A stretch of 27,652 nucleotides of DNA from Deltaproteobacteria bacterium (GTDB lineage Bacteria > Desulfobacterota > Deferrimicrobia > Deferrimicrobiales > Deferrimicrobiaceae), in the NCBI GenBank assembly GCA_003105225.1, contig PQAK01000178.1:1-27652 (forward strand). The letters run 5' to 3'. This document shows positions 1 to 7,466 of the stretch, one piece after another. The translations under genes were made by a program, and so were the position numbers. A model generated the notes under the pieces. It was not told the origin of the DNA. It ran no database searches and worked only from the letters and a program-made list of their open reading frames with translations. Numbering within the stretch: the stretch's first letter is position 1; every line of letters begins with the position of its first letter.

Positions 1-70
1 CATATCTGACAATGCCGCGCCCGGAGGCGGGAAAAACGGCAGCCGACGGCAACCGGGATCGCACGGTCAA
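1..70 (-). CDS. Possible start of next operon gene (partial, runs off the window)
   Basis: An open frame begins with TTG at 70, overlapping the qhpE stop as TTGA. This is the same coupling style as the upstream GTGA and ATGA junctions. GAGGAG lies 8 nt upstream of the TTG. Only 23 codons are visible and none is a stop; a GTG lies two codons in. The visible residues (starting MTVRSRLPSA) match no family I recognise, and no flavin-binding GxGxxG is seen in them, so this cannot be assigned to qhpG or anything else. Confidence 0.3.
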   Translation of the reverse strand, partial: MTVRSRLPSAAVFPASGRGIVRY

Positions 71-807
71 CCGTATCGCTCCTCAAGAATTCGTCTCACA
101 TCGTCCAGGGATGCGGCAGGCCGGCTTTCCAGAATGCAGGAAACCAATCCGGAAACCCTTGCCGCCGCGAAACTGTTCCCACGGAAATTCCTTTCGCGGG
201 GAAGTCCCGGCAATTCCCTGGGCCAGCCGGATGCCCGGCATTCCAGCGCCTCCCCGGCGAGATAGCGCAGGGACCGTTCCCCGAGACGGCCGTCCGCCGC
301 CACGCCGATCACCTCGGGGAGCAGGGCGGGGAATCCGGACCTCGCGGAACCGTTGCGCGCCGAGGCGACCAGGACGATTCCCTCATCCGCCGCGCGGCTG
401 CAGAGAGAGCTGATCGGACGGGAGGTCACATCCTGGCCGACCCCGAGGCTCAAGTTGATCACCCGCGCCCGCGCCTTCATCGCGTACGTCATCGCCGCCT
501 CGAGCACATCGACCGTCGCGTGGAGGGAAGCCGAGAAAATCTTGATCGCGAATATCCGGGAGGCCGGCGCGACATGCCGGATGACGGCCGTGATCGCCGT
601 CCCGTGCCCCAGGTTATCCTGGAAATCCCCTTCCACGCACCGGATCTCTCCGCCCGGTTCCCGGAAAACACGCGCCCCTCCGGAAACCTCCTGGACGTGC
701 GAGTGGGAGGGGTTGACGCCGGAGTCGATCACGAACACGGATATTCCCCTGCCGGCCGGCTCGCCGTTCCCGCGCGCCCCCCAGGGGATGAAGCGATTCT
801 CCTTCAT
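67..807 (-). CDS. qhpE: QhpE-like subtilisin family (S8) serine protease
   Basis: A 246-residue S8 protease with no signal peptide or propeptide. The catalytic triad is visible as Asp28 (VIDSG), His68 (GHGT) and Ser212 (GNSFAAA), and the oxyanion Asn is Asn152. In Paracoccus the short cytoplasmic protease QhpE removes the leader of the QHNDH gamma subunit after cross-linking; size, fold and operon position all fit that role. ATG at 807 overlaps the ABC transporter stop as ATGA, with GGGGAGGA upstream, so longer upstream reading in this frame is a shadow of the transporter gene. If QhpC is made partly as a QhpD fusion (see qhpD), this protease would also be the one to release it. The family call is firm; the substrate is inferred from context. 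Confidence 0.88.
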   Translation of the reverse strand: MKENRFIPWGARGNGEPAGRGISVFVIDSGVNPSHSHVQEVSGGARVFREPGGEIRCVEGDFQDNLGHGTAITAVIRHVAPASRIFAIKIFSASLHATVDVLEAAMTYAMKARARVINLSLGVGQDVTSRPISSLCSRAADEGIVLVASARNGSARSGFPALLPEVIGVAADGRLGERSLRYLAGEALECRASGWPRELPGLPRERNFRGNSFAAARVSGLVSCILESRPAASLDDVRRILEERYG

Positions 808-2552
808 GCGGGGGCGTCCTCCCCGTGACCGGTCGGGTCGCCGCAAACCCTGAGGAATGCGCGGTAAGCGCCCCGGCTTCCCGCCAGCTCTTCGTGCGTC
901 CCCTGCCTTGCGATCCTGCCGTTCTCGAGCACCGCGATCCCATCCGCGTCGCGGACGGTGTGAAGCCGGTGCGTCACGATGAGGGTCGTGCGGCCTTTCA
1001 TGAGGGTCTTCATGGAAGCGCGCACCCTCTCTTCCGTCAGGACATCCAGGGAGGAGGTCGCCTCGTCGAGGATCAGGATTTCGGGGGAACGCAGGAATGC
1101 CCTGGCAAGGGCCACCCGCTGCTTCTGGCCGGCGGAGAGGGCCGTCCCCCGTTCCCCGACGACCGTCGAAAGCCCCTCCGGAAGCGATGCGAGAAATTCC
1201 CCGAGGTCGGCCCTGACGGCCGCATCTTCCATCTCGGCGCGGCTGGCGCCGGGAGTCCCGTACCGGATGTTCTCCCCGATGGTGCCGTGGAAAAGGAACG
1301 GCTCCGTGGAAACCACCGCGATCCCGCGGCGCAGCGAGGAGCGGCGCAGGCGGGAAAAAGGAACTCCGTCGACCCGGATCTCTCCGCCATGGGGTTCGTG
1401 GAAACGGAGGAGGAGATCGATCAGGGTGGATTTTCCCGCTCCGCTCTCCCCGACGAGAGCCGTCGTCTTCCCCGCGGGGAGGAACAGCGAAAGGCCGTCC
1501 AGGACGCGAGACTGCCGGTCGTAGGAGAACGATACGTTGTCGAAGACGATTCCTTCCCGCGGGGCGACGAACTCCTGCGCCCCTTCCTCGTCCGACTCGA
1601 CGGGAACGCCGAAAAACTCGAAGACGCGCTCCAGGGAGGCGCGTCCCTTCCGCAGGGCCAGGTATTGGCCGAGAAGGTTCTGCAGCGGGGCGATCACCTG
1701 CACCTGGAACGCGGTGAACGCGACCAGGGTCCCCACCGTCAGGGCGCCGTCCCGGATCATGTAGCCGCCGTACAGGAAGGCGAGCATGGCCGAACAGGCC
1801 AGGACGAAGGAGGGGATCCCCCGCGACAGGGAGGAAACCATCTGGAACCGCAGCACGGAGCGCAACAGCGACAGGTTCTCCCGCTCGAACCGGCCCAGTT
1901 CCTCCCCTTCCATGCCGCTGGAGCGGACCAGCCGGATCCCGGTGAAGGTATCGATGATGTGGGAGCCCAGGGCGGCGTTCTGCTCCCGGAGCTCGCGGCT
2001 CATCCCCGTGATGACGTGGCGGGTGAGCCACAGGCCCAGGACGCCCAGAGGGACGAGAACGTTCCCCACGATGAAAAGGCGCCAGGACATCGCGATGAGC
2101 ACGGCGGCCGCGGCGACGAGCCGCACGGAATTCACGACGAACGCCAGCGGGATGTCGACGAGCACTCCCTGGAGCTCCACCATGTCGTTGTTGAGCCGCG
2201 CCACGATCTCCCCGACCCGGGTTCGTCCGAAGAATCCCATCTCGGCGCGTTCCAGGTGGTCGAAGAGTGCGGACCGCATGGCGATGAGGATCCTGGACGA
2301 CCCGCGGGTGTACAGGTAGCTGCTCGCCCCTCCCAGGAGCATCCCCGCGGCGCTGAAGAGCGCCATGGTGACGAGCAGCGGGGGCAGGCCCTCCCAGTCG
2401 CCCTTGAGCATGACATCGTCGACGAGCCGTTTCGTCAGGAAGGGGGTATAGAGGGATGCCGCCGTTCCGAGCAGGGAAACGCAAAGGGTGACGGCGAGGA
2501 TCCCCCGGTTCGGCCGGATGAACCGCCACAGGGAGCGAAGCCGTTTCGTCAC
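804..2552 (-). CDS. qhpF: QhpF-like ABC exporter (fused membrane and ATPase domains)
   Basis: A 582-residue half-transporter of the type I exporter (MsbA/LmrA-like) class. Residues about 10-310 form a six-helix membrane domain and 335-582 the ATPase. Walker A is at 368-376 (GESGAGKST), the signature is LSAGQ at 472-476, Walker B is ILILDE at 492-497, and the switch His is in VTHR. The Q-loop Gln is replaced by Thr (VVSTEPFLF). In the known qhp system QhpF is thought to move the processed gamma subunit to the periplasm without a Sec or Tat signal, which fits a QhpC that has no classical signal. The GTG start at 2552 overlaps the preceding stop as GTGA, with GGGAGGGG just upstream; the seven codons before it are read-in. 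Function is by homology and position. Confidence 0.87.
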   Translation of the reverse strand: MTKRLRSLWRFIRPNRGILAVTLCVSLLGTAASLYTPFLTKRLVDDVMLKGDWEGLPPLLVTMALFSAAGMLLGGASSYLYTRGSSRILIAMRSALFDHLERAEMGFFGRTRVGEIVARLNNDMVELQGVLVDIPLAFVVNSVRLVAAAAVLIAMSWRLFIVGNVLVPLGVLGLWLTRHVITGMSRELREQNAALGSHIIDTFTGIRLVRSSGMEGEELGRFERENLSLLRSVLRFQMVSSLSRGIPSFVLACSAMLAFLYGGYMIRDGALTVGTLVAFTAFQVQVIAPLQNLLGQYLALRKGRASLERVFEFFGVPVESDEEGAQEFVAPREGIVFDNVSFSYDRQSRVLDGLSLFLPAGKTTALVGESGAGKSTLIDLLLRFHEPHGGEIRVDGVPFSRLRRSSLRRGIAVVSTEPFLFHGTIGENIRYGTPGASRAEMEDAAVRADLGEFLASLPEGLSTVVGERGTALSAGQKQRVALARAFLRSPEILILDEATSSLDVLTEERVRASMKTLMKGRTTLIVTHRLHTVRDADGIAVLENGRIARQGTHEELAGSRGAYRAFLRVCGDPTGHGEDAPA

Positions 2553-3568
2553 GTCCCCTCCCGGTAGTAGCACATGTAGCGGGCCCCGCAGAATTCCGGC
2601 GTATTCCGCAGCTCCACGGCCTTGCGCGATGTCTCCGCCCGGTCCGCCCCCGTTTCCACGAGGTCGAGGATGGCGCGCACCAGCTGGAGGCCTACCAGTT
2701 TCCGGAACGCGGAGGCGCTTCGCCCGGCGATTTTAAGGGACGTCACCCCCGTGCGGGCAAGGTCGTGGAGGGCGCAAAGTCCGCAGGGGCCGTTGGGGAT
2801 GCCGCCGGCCGAAACGGAGTTCCCGCACCCGTTCTGGAACCAGACCCAGTCGCGAAACGCCTCCATCAGCTCCCGGCTCGCTTCCGACTCGCCGTCGTCC
2901 CGGGGAGACGCGGCGGCGGCGTCCAGGCGGAGGAACCGGTGCGCAACGGCGGGAAGCTGGACGCACAGGGCGCCCGCGGTCCGATGGGTTGTCATGCAGT
3001 ACCCCTCCTCGAACACGCACCCCTCGTTAAGGACGAACGCTTCGGTTTCCAACCGCCCGCCGGCAGCCGCGCAAAGCTCCGCAAGGGCGGGTAGACCGAG
3101 GCTTCGAGGAAAAATGACCCGGCGTGCGCCCAGCGATTCGAGAAGGTCCAACATTCCGGAATTGAGGGCCGCCATCACCGAGCTGGCGTGGACCGGCAGG
3201 TCCGGAAAGGCGTTCCGGACCGCCATGAAAAAACCGAGGTCGGAGACGATGATGCCGTCGATGGACGCGTCCGCGATGAGCCCGTCCACCACGGGGAGCA
3301 GGAACTCCTGCTGCTCCGGCGTGTAATAGGGAGCATTGAACGTCACGAAGACCGGCACGCGTCGGGCATGCGCCCGTTCCGCCACGAGCGCCACGTCCTC
3401 CCGCCGGTTCAGGTTCCCGGACACCGGTCCCCGCCGGTTCAGCCAGAAGGCGCCGCCGTGCCGCTGGAGCCATTCGGGGGGCACGAAACCGCAATAGAGC
3501 TCCCCGGCCCCGTTCTCGACGAGCATCTCCACTTCTTCCGGGTGGCTCACCGGCACGGTGATCTTCAT
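2549..3568 (-). CDS. U32 family protein, UbiU-like, in qhp operon
   Basis: 339 residues of the U32 (collagenase-like peptidase/hydroxylase) family. It has an N-terminal TIM-barrel start (ENGAGELYCG at 18-27), FPRSLGL near 153, and the family core with Cys184 and Cys191 (C-x6-C), Cys202, Cys248 and CGLC at 262-265. The C-x6-C pair matches the first two iron-sulfur ligands of UbiU (Cys169/Cys176 in E. coli). UbiU and UbiV form a heterodimer, each with a 4Fe-4S cluster, that hydroxylates the ubiquinone ring without O2. The ATG overlaps the stop of the UbiV-like gene (ATGA), as expected for a stoichiometric pair. No ubiquinone gene is nearby; the setting is QHNDH biogenesis, so the target is probably QhpC. 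The family call is strong; the substrate is inference. TrhP- or RlhA-type tRNA/rRNA hydroxylation is the alternative. Confidence 0.85.
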   Translation of the reverse strand: MKITVPVSHPEEVEMLVENGAGELYCGFVPPEWLQRHGGAFWLNRRGPVSGNLNRREDVALVAERAHARRVPVFVTFNAPYYTPEQQEFLLPVVDGLIADASIDGIIVSDLGFFMAVRNAFPDLPVHASSVMAALNSGMLDLLESLGARRVIFPRSLGLPALAELCAAAGGRLETEAFVLNEGCVFEEGYCMTTHRTAGALCVQLPAVAHRFLRLDAAAASPRDDGESEASRELMEAFRDWVWFQNGCGNSVSAGGIPNGPCGLCALHDLARTGVTSLKIAGRSASAFRKLVGLQLVRAILDLVETGADRAETSRKAVELRNTPEFCGARYMCYYREGT

Positions 3569-4533
3569 CCACGGCCCCCTTCGGCCATGGGATGGGTGAG
3601 GACGATCCGGTCCAGGTTCCTGCGGGCGGGAATCAGGTCCAGGATCCTTTCCATGACCGGCTGGGGCACGGCATGGTACAACGCGTTCCCCAGTTCAAGG
3701 AGGCGTTTCCCCTCGCCGTTTCCCGCGGGATCGGGGAACCGGAACTCGATCGCATGCGCGCGGCATTCCATGCGGCAGGGGGCACCGGCGATGAACTTGT
3801 CTTCCCTCTCCCGGTGCATCGCCCCCAGGAGGCAGGAGCGGCCCATCGTCACGAAGAGGTACGGCAAGTGGACCGACAGCCTCTCCGTGCGGTCCTCCCA
3901 TTCCGCATCCTCGAGGGGCTGCAGGAAAGGATCGATCTCCCGCCGCCCGATCCCGTACCGTTTCATGAGCTCCCGGTATCCGGGGGCCAGTTCCCCGGAA
4001 CGGCAGAGCGCCGATCGCGCTGCGGCGGGAGCCGCCGGGGAATCGAAGTGGTCCGCCAGCCGGGGGTCGCGCAGCGTCTTGTGCGTCAGCCGGCCCAGGA
4101 CGATCGAGAGCCCGGGAAACCGTTTCCTTACCATATGGACGGCGCCCCAGTCGTTCACCACGACCTCCGCATCCGGCGCCTCGGACAGGATGCGGAGGCA
4201 CTCCATCGCGCGTTCCTGCGACTCCCGCTCCAGAGGGGGAAGGACCAGGCTGACCTCCCATCCCCCCCCGGAGGCTGCAAGGAGCCACGCTTCCAGGGCC
4301 GCCGCGGGCGGGATGAGCCTCCCGCACGTCTCGCTTCCGACGTAGGCGCGCGAGGGCGCCGCGCCGGGGAGACGCCGCAGGATCCCATCCACGAGAGCGT
4401 CGTGGGGCATCCGCAAGGCGGGCTCCCGGGGGCCCGCCGACAGGGGCGACTCCCCGTCGAAGAACGCCCGAGGCGGAGAGGAGAGGAAGGGGAAGGAGAT
4501 CCCCACCTCCACCCCGGTCCCCGTCCGGTTCAT
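3565..4533 (-). CDS. U32 family protein, UbiV-like partner, in qhp operon
   Basis: 322 residues when started at the ATG at 4533; a TTG at 4569, 12 nt after the qhpB stop, is also possible. It is divergent from peptidase U32 but keeps the UbiV-type cysteine plan: one N-terminal Cys (Cys70 in SETCG) and three C-terminal (Cys234 in GRSC, then Cys253 and Cys257 as C-x3-C). E. coli UbiV uses Cys39, Cys180, Cys193 and Cys197 with the same one-plus-three arrangement and the same C-x3-C. It lacks an obvious signal peptide, so it should act in the cytoplasm. It lies between qhpB and the UbiU-like gene and overlaps the latter by 4 bp. I infer a UbiU/V-type heterodimer devoted to amine dehydrogenase maturation. 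Its sequence is looser than its partner's, so family assignment rests on the Cys layout and the pairing. Confidence 0.72.
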   Translation of the reverse strand: MNRTGTGVEVGISFPFLSSPPRAFFDGESPLSAGPREPALRMPHDALVDGILRRLPGAAPSRAYVGSETCGRLIPPAAALEAWLLAASGGGWEVSLVLPPLERESQERAMECLRILSEAPDAEVVVNDWGAVHMVRKRFPGLSIVLGRLTHKTLRDPRLADHFDSPAAPAAARSALCRSGELAPGYRELMKRYGIGRREIDPFLQPLEDAEWEDRTERLSVHLPYLFVTMGRSCLLGAMHREREDKFIAGAPCRMECRAHAIEFRFPDPAGNGEGKRLLELGNALYHAVPQPVMERILDLIPARRNLDRIVLTHPMAEGGRG

Positions 4534-4581
4534 CGGCGGCGCCGTCCTCTCGTCGTCGGCCAGGATCAAGCCGCCGTCTCT

Positions 4582-5661
4582 CTACCGCCTCTGGACGCGG
4601 ATGTGCGTGAGGACCGCGTCTCCCGGCGTGTCGATCTTCTTGAGCAGCTTCATGGTCCCCGTGTCATACACCAGGATCGAGTCGCCGCCGCCGCCCAGGT
4701 AGACCTTCTTCCCGTCCGAGCTGACGTTGGCGGAGTAGTACGTCTTGTCCACCTCCGCGGTGGCAAGGAGCCGGTTCGTCGCCATGTCGCGCTTCTCCAG
4801 CTTGTTCATCACGATGTAGTAGTACTTCCGGTCGGGAGATACGACGCCGGAGAACATGTTGTAGAGGGGGGCGATGTCGGTCACGAGCTTCATCGACCCT
4901 TCCGTGCTCTTTTTCCGCACGTCGATCGTGAAGTAGCCGAGGTAGGGGACGTTGTTCGCCGAGGACTGCCCCCCGCAAAGGATCATGGTCATCCCCGACT
5001 GTTCGTACGGCTTCCAGATGTTGAGAACGATCTGGGGATCCACGCCGGACGACGTGGGGTGCGCCAGGCCCAGCCGGTTCACCTGCTTCCCGGACACGGG
5101 GTCGTACACGTAGACGTCGCGCCCCGTCAGGTAGAACTCGGTCCCGTCGCTGCCGAAGATGATGTTCGTGCACCCGCGCGGGATCTCGATCTCCTTCACG
5201 ATCCTGCCTGCCGCCAGGTCGTAGACCAGCACCGCCGGAGGCATGTCCACCACTTCGTCGGGAAGCCACTGCTGCCGCATGGAAAGGGCGTAGAGGAGGT
5301 TCGTGTTCGCGGGATTGATCTCGATGTCGAAGATGCGGAACCGGACGTCCCGGGCATCCGGGCGCAGGACGCGGGTCACCGTTCGCGTTTTCAGGTCGAC
5401 CTGCTCGATCTGCCGGGACCAGTCGGTGACGCAGAACACCTTGTCGAGGTCCTTCGGATCCCACACGATGGCGGTGATCTTCTTCCCCTTCGTGGAGACC
5501 GTCCCGATGATCTCGTCCTTGTCGCCGTCGAGGATGTTGAGCTGGTTGTGGAGCATCCCCTGGAGCAGGATGTCCTTGCCGTGAACCCGGCCGGGCGCGG
5601 TTGCGAGCAGCAGCGCCGCGGCCAGGATGACCAGCGCCGGAACCTGTGCTTTCTTCGTCAT
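4582..5661 (-). CDS. qhpB: Quinohemoprotein amine dehydrogenase beta subunit (beta-propeller)
   Basis: 359 residues. It begins with a signal peptide (hydrophobic stretch about 8-22, predicted cut after VHG near 28), so it is periplasmic. The rest shows repeated propeller-blade patterns (for example FCVTDWSRQIEQVDL and KVYLGGGGDSILVYD), as in the seven-bladed QHNDH beta subunit and methylamine dehydrogenase heavy chain. In QHNDH this subunit helps form the substrate pocket around the gamma subunit. ATG at 5661 follows GGGAGGA at good spacing. It lies 53 bp after qhpC in the usual A-D-C-B order. Reading further upstream in the frame only crosses qhpC in another frame. The blade family could also be read as a generic YncE/amine dehydrogenase-like propeller; the neighbours decide. 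Confidence 0.85.
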   Translation of the reverse strand: MTKKAQVPALVILAAALLLATAPGRVHGKDILLQGMLHNQLNILDGDKDEIIGTVSTKGKKITAIVWDPKDLDKVFCVTDWSRQIEQVDLKTRTVTRVLRPDARDVRFRIFDIEINPANTNLLYALSMRQQWLPDEVVDMPPAVLVYDLAAGRIVKEIEIPRGCTNIIFGSDGTEFYLTGRDVYVYDPVSGKQVNRLGLAHPTSSGVDPQIVLNIWKPYEQSGMTMILCGGQSSANNVPYLGYFTIDVRKKSTEGSMKLVTDIAPLYNMFSGVVSPDRKYYYIVMNKLEKRDMATNRLLATAEVDKTYYSANVSSDGKKVYLGGGGDSILVYDTGTMKLLKKIDTPGDAVLTHIRVQRR

Positions 5662-5714
5662 CTCGATTCCTCCCTGGGATTCTTCCGGGTCGACCTGTCG
5701 CCTTGCGCGCCGCG

Positions 5715-6038
5715 CTACCACTCCGGCTTGACGACCTTGAGCTTCATCCAGTCCTTCATCGCCCGGGTGCAGTCGGCGTTCCAGTCCGGGTTGTTGTAGG
5801 TGTCCGGCGCCTGCCCCGGCCACCAGCAGTACATGTCGGTGGTGCCGAAGAGGTCCGTCTCGATCGGCGTGCACAGCTGCTTCGTGGAGCCGGTCCAGTC
5901 GATCTCGTACCCGGGGTTGAACACGGAAGTGCAGGTGTGCATGAACGGGATGGTCCCCTGCGCCTCCACGACCGGCGGATCACCGGAGTCCTTCCCGATC
6001 GCCTTGGCCTTCCGATTGACGGGCTTCAGGTGCTTCAT
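5715..6038 (-). CDS. qhpC: Quinohemoprotein amine dehydrogenase gamma subunit, variant lacking the CTQ cysteine
   Basis: 107 residues from the ATG at 6038, preceded by AAAGGGGG. Residues 1-29 correspond to the leader (MKHLKPVNRKA...) and the mature chain starts near residue 30. Against the known Pseudomonas/Paracoccus subunit (Cys7-Glu16, Cys27-Asp33, Cys41-Asp49 and Cys37-Trp43 forming CTQ), three cross-link pairs align: Cys36-Glu45, Cys56-Asp62 and Cys71-Asp79. The quinone tryptophan aligns with Trp73 (CWWP). The CTQ cysteine position is Thr66 (DLFGTTDMYCWW here, against DLYGC...CWW), with one inserted residue before Cys71. The fourth Cys is Cys90, in a place where I do not recall one. So the thioether frame is kept but the usual quinone linkage is not possible by the same residue. 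The frame is continuous with qhpD. Confidence 0.85.
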   Translation of the reverse strand: MKHLKPVNRKAKAIGKDSGDPPVVEAQGTIPFMHTCTSVFNPGYEIDWTGSTKQLCTPIETDLFGTTDMYCWWPGQAPDTYNNPDWNADCTRAMKDWMKLKVVKPEW

Positions 6039-7448
6039 GCAATCCCCCTTTCGCCGAACCGGGCCGTCAAGAAACGTCGGCGTTTCGTTTTGTATGCGGA
6101 CGTAGGTTTGAAGACCCAGAAGGAACAGCTCCCGGATCCACCGGCAGTAATGCGTGGAGGGGGCGAACAGGTCGCCCTGCCGCAGGTACGCGTCGTGGTA
6201 GCATCCCCCCGAACAGAAATTCTTCGCCCAGCACGGTTCGCACGCAGGCTCCCGCCGTTTCCGCGCCCGATCGAGGAAGCGGTTCCGGACATCGACCGCG
6301 ATTCCCCGTTCCCGATCTCCCAGGGCGTCCCCCACGCCGCAGAGGCGATGGCACGGGTAGAACGTCCCCGACGGATCCGCGGCCAGCATCCCGATCCCCG
6401 CTCCGCACGGGTACGGCATCGGCTCCCCGCGGTGGATCAGCGCGAGGATCTGCGTCATGTTCGAGAAGGCCGGCATCCTCCGTTCCCGGACGTCGGACTC
6501 GTAGCGCGACGCCAGTTCCCGAAAGCCTTCCATCACGCGGTCGAGCTCTTCTTCCGCCAGCGCGGCCGGGCTTCCCTCCGCGGCGCTCGCCGGGGCGAAC
6601 CCGACCTCGTCGAAACCCAGTTCCCGGAGGTGTTCGAACGTTCCCCCGACGTCGGCGGCGCCCCCACCCAGGGTGACGCGCGCCGCCAGGGGACGGCCGT
6701 TCCGGTACTTCATCAGGCGGGAGATCCCCCTCGCGACGTCGGCGTAGGAACCCCGGCCGGACCCGTACGGGCGGTTGAGGTCATGGACTTCCGGCGGGCC
6801 GTCGATGCTGACGCAGACGGAGATGCCGTTCCGCCCGAGGAACTCCGCGATCTCGTCCGTGATCAGCGTGCCGTTGGTCGTGAGCGAGAACGAGATCTCC
6901 CTTCCGCGTTCCCCCGTCATCGCCATGGCTTGGGGTACCGCTGCCCGAAGGAGGGGAAATCGCAGGAGCGGTTCCCCTCCGAAGAGGACGACGGAGAGGC
7001 TGCGGCTCTCCCCGGAGGCGTCCAGGAGGAATTCGACGCACCGAAGGAACGTCTCCGCGGACATCTCCCTCGCCGTCCCCCCGGCTCCGGCAGGCGGCGA
7101 ACCATGGGCTTCGCAGGCCTCGTAGCAGTAGCGGCACGAGAGGTTGCACGATTCGGTAAGCATCAGGACGAGCGTCCGTAAGGCGAGGGCAGGAGGGGCG
7201 ATCCGGCCGGGACGGGCCGGTCGCCCGCCGCGCTGCAGGAGCCCCGCCCGCAGGAGATCCGAAACGACTTCGGGCGGAACCGCCGCATCCGCGGATGCGG
7301 CGAGGGCGGAGAGCGCGTCCCGTACGTCTTCGTCGGCGCGGAACAGCCCCCCGGTTTCCGCCGCGTAGACGTACGTTTCCCCGTCCGCCTGGAACCGGCG
7401 GTGCGGCAGCAGGGCGGCCGGGCCCGCGGCGCTGCATCGGTGTTCCAT
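5715..7448 (-). CDS. qhpD: QhpD radical SAM/SPASM maturase, in frame with QhpC
   Basis: The maturase portion is 470 residues (7448 to 6039), close to the 476 of Paracoccus QhpD. It has the radical SAM cluster motif at Cys101, Cys105 and Cys108 (CNLSCRYC) and a SPASM domain with CHRLCG, CEPCW and FCSGGCYHDA for auxiliary 4Fe-4S clusters. QhpD forms the Cys-to-Asp/Glu methylene thioether bonds in QhpC in the cytoplasm. There is no stop codon at its end: the last codons (GTT CGG CGA AAG GGG GAT TGC) run directly into the qhpC ATG, giving a 577-residue fusion frame. The TGC is one substitution from TGA. qhpC also has its own ribosome-binding site, so separate QhpC should also be made. The start follows GAGGGGG, 18 bp after qhpA. 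Sequencing error at the junction remains possible. Confidence 0.85.
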   Translation of the reverse strand: MEHRCSAAGPAALLPHRRFQADGETYVYAAETGGLFRADEDVRDALSALAASADAAVPPEVVSDLLRAGLLQRGGRPARPGRIAPPALALRTLVLMLTESCNLSCRYCYEACEAHGSPPAGAGGTAREMSAETFLRCVEFLLDASGESRSLSVVLFGGEPLLRFPLLRAAVPQAMAMTGERGREISFSLTTNGTLITDEIAEFLGRNGISVCVSIDGPPEVHDLNRPYGSGRGSYADVARGISRLMKYRNGRPLAARVTLGGGAADVGGTFEHLRELGFDEVGFAPASAAEGSPAALAEEELDRVMEGFRELASRYESDVRERRMPAFSNMTQILALIHRGEPMPYPCGAGIGMLAADPSGTFYPCHRLCGVGDALGDRERGIAVDVRNRFLDRARKRREPACEPCWAKNFCSGGCYHDAYLRQGDLFAPSTHYCRWIRELFLLGLQTYVRIQNETPTFLDGPVRRKGDCMKHLKPVNRKAKAIGKDSGDPPVVEAQGTIPFMHTCTSVFNPGYEIDWTGSTKQLCTPIETDLFGTTDMYCWWPGQAPDTYNNPDWNADCTRAMKDWMKLKVVKPEW

Positions 7449-7466
7449 CGCCGTTTTCGCCCCCTC

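Noticed and set aside
825..2567. Long plus-strand open frame opposite the ABC transporter gene
   Set aside because: Biased composition without any domain; it is the antisense shadow of a GC-rich gene, as are the long plus-strand frames at 3592-5799, 7401-9086 and 24057-26606.
6035..6292. Frameshift giving qhpD an ATGA stop in another frame
   Set aside because: The SPASM and C-terminal helix residues run continuously in the qhpD frame up to the junction, so there is no sign of an indel; the open junction is reported as a finding instead.
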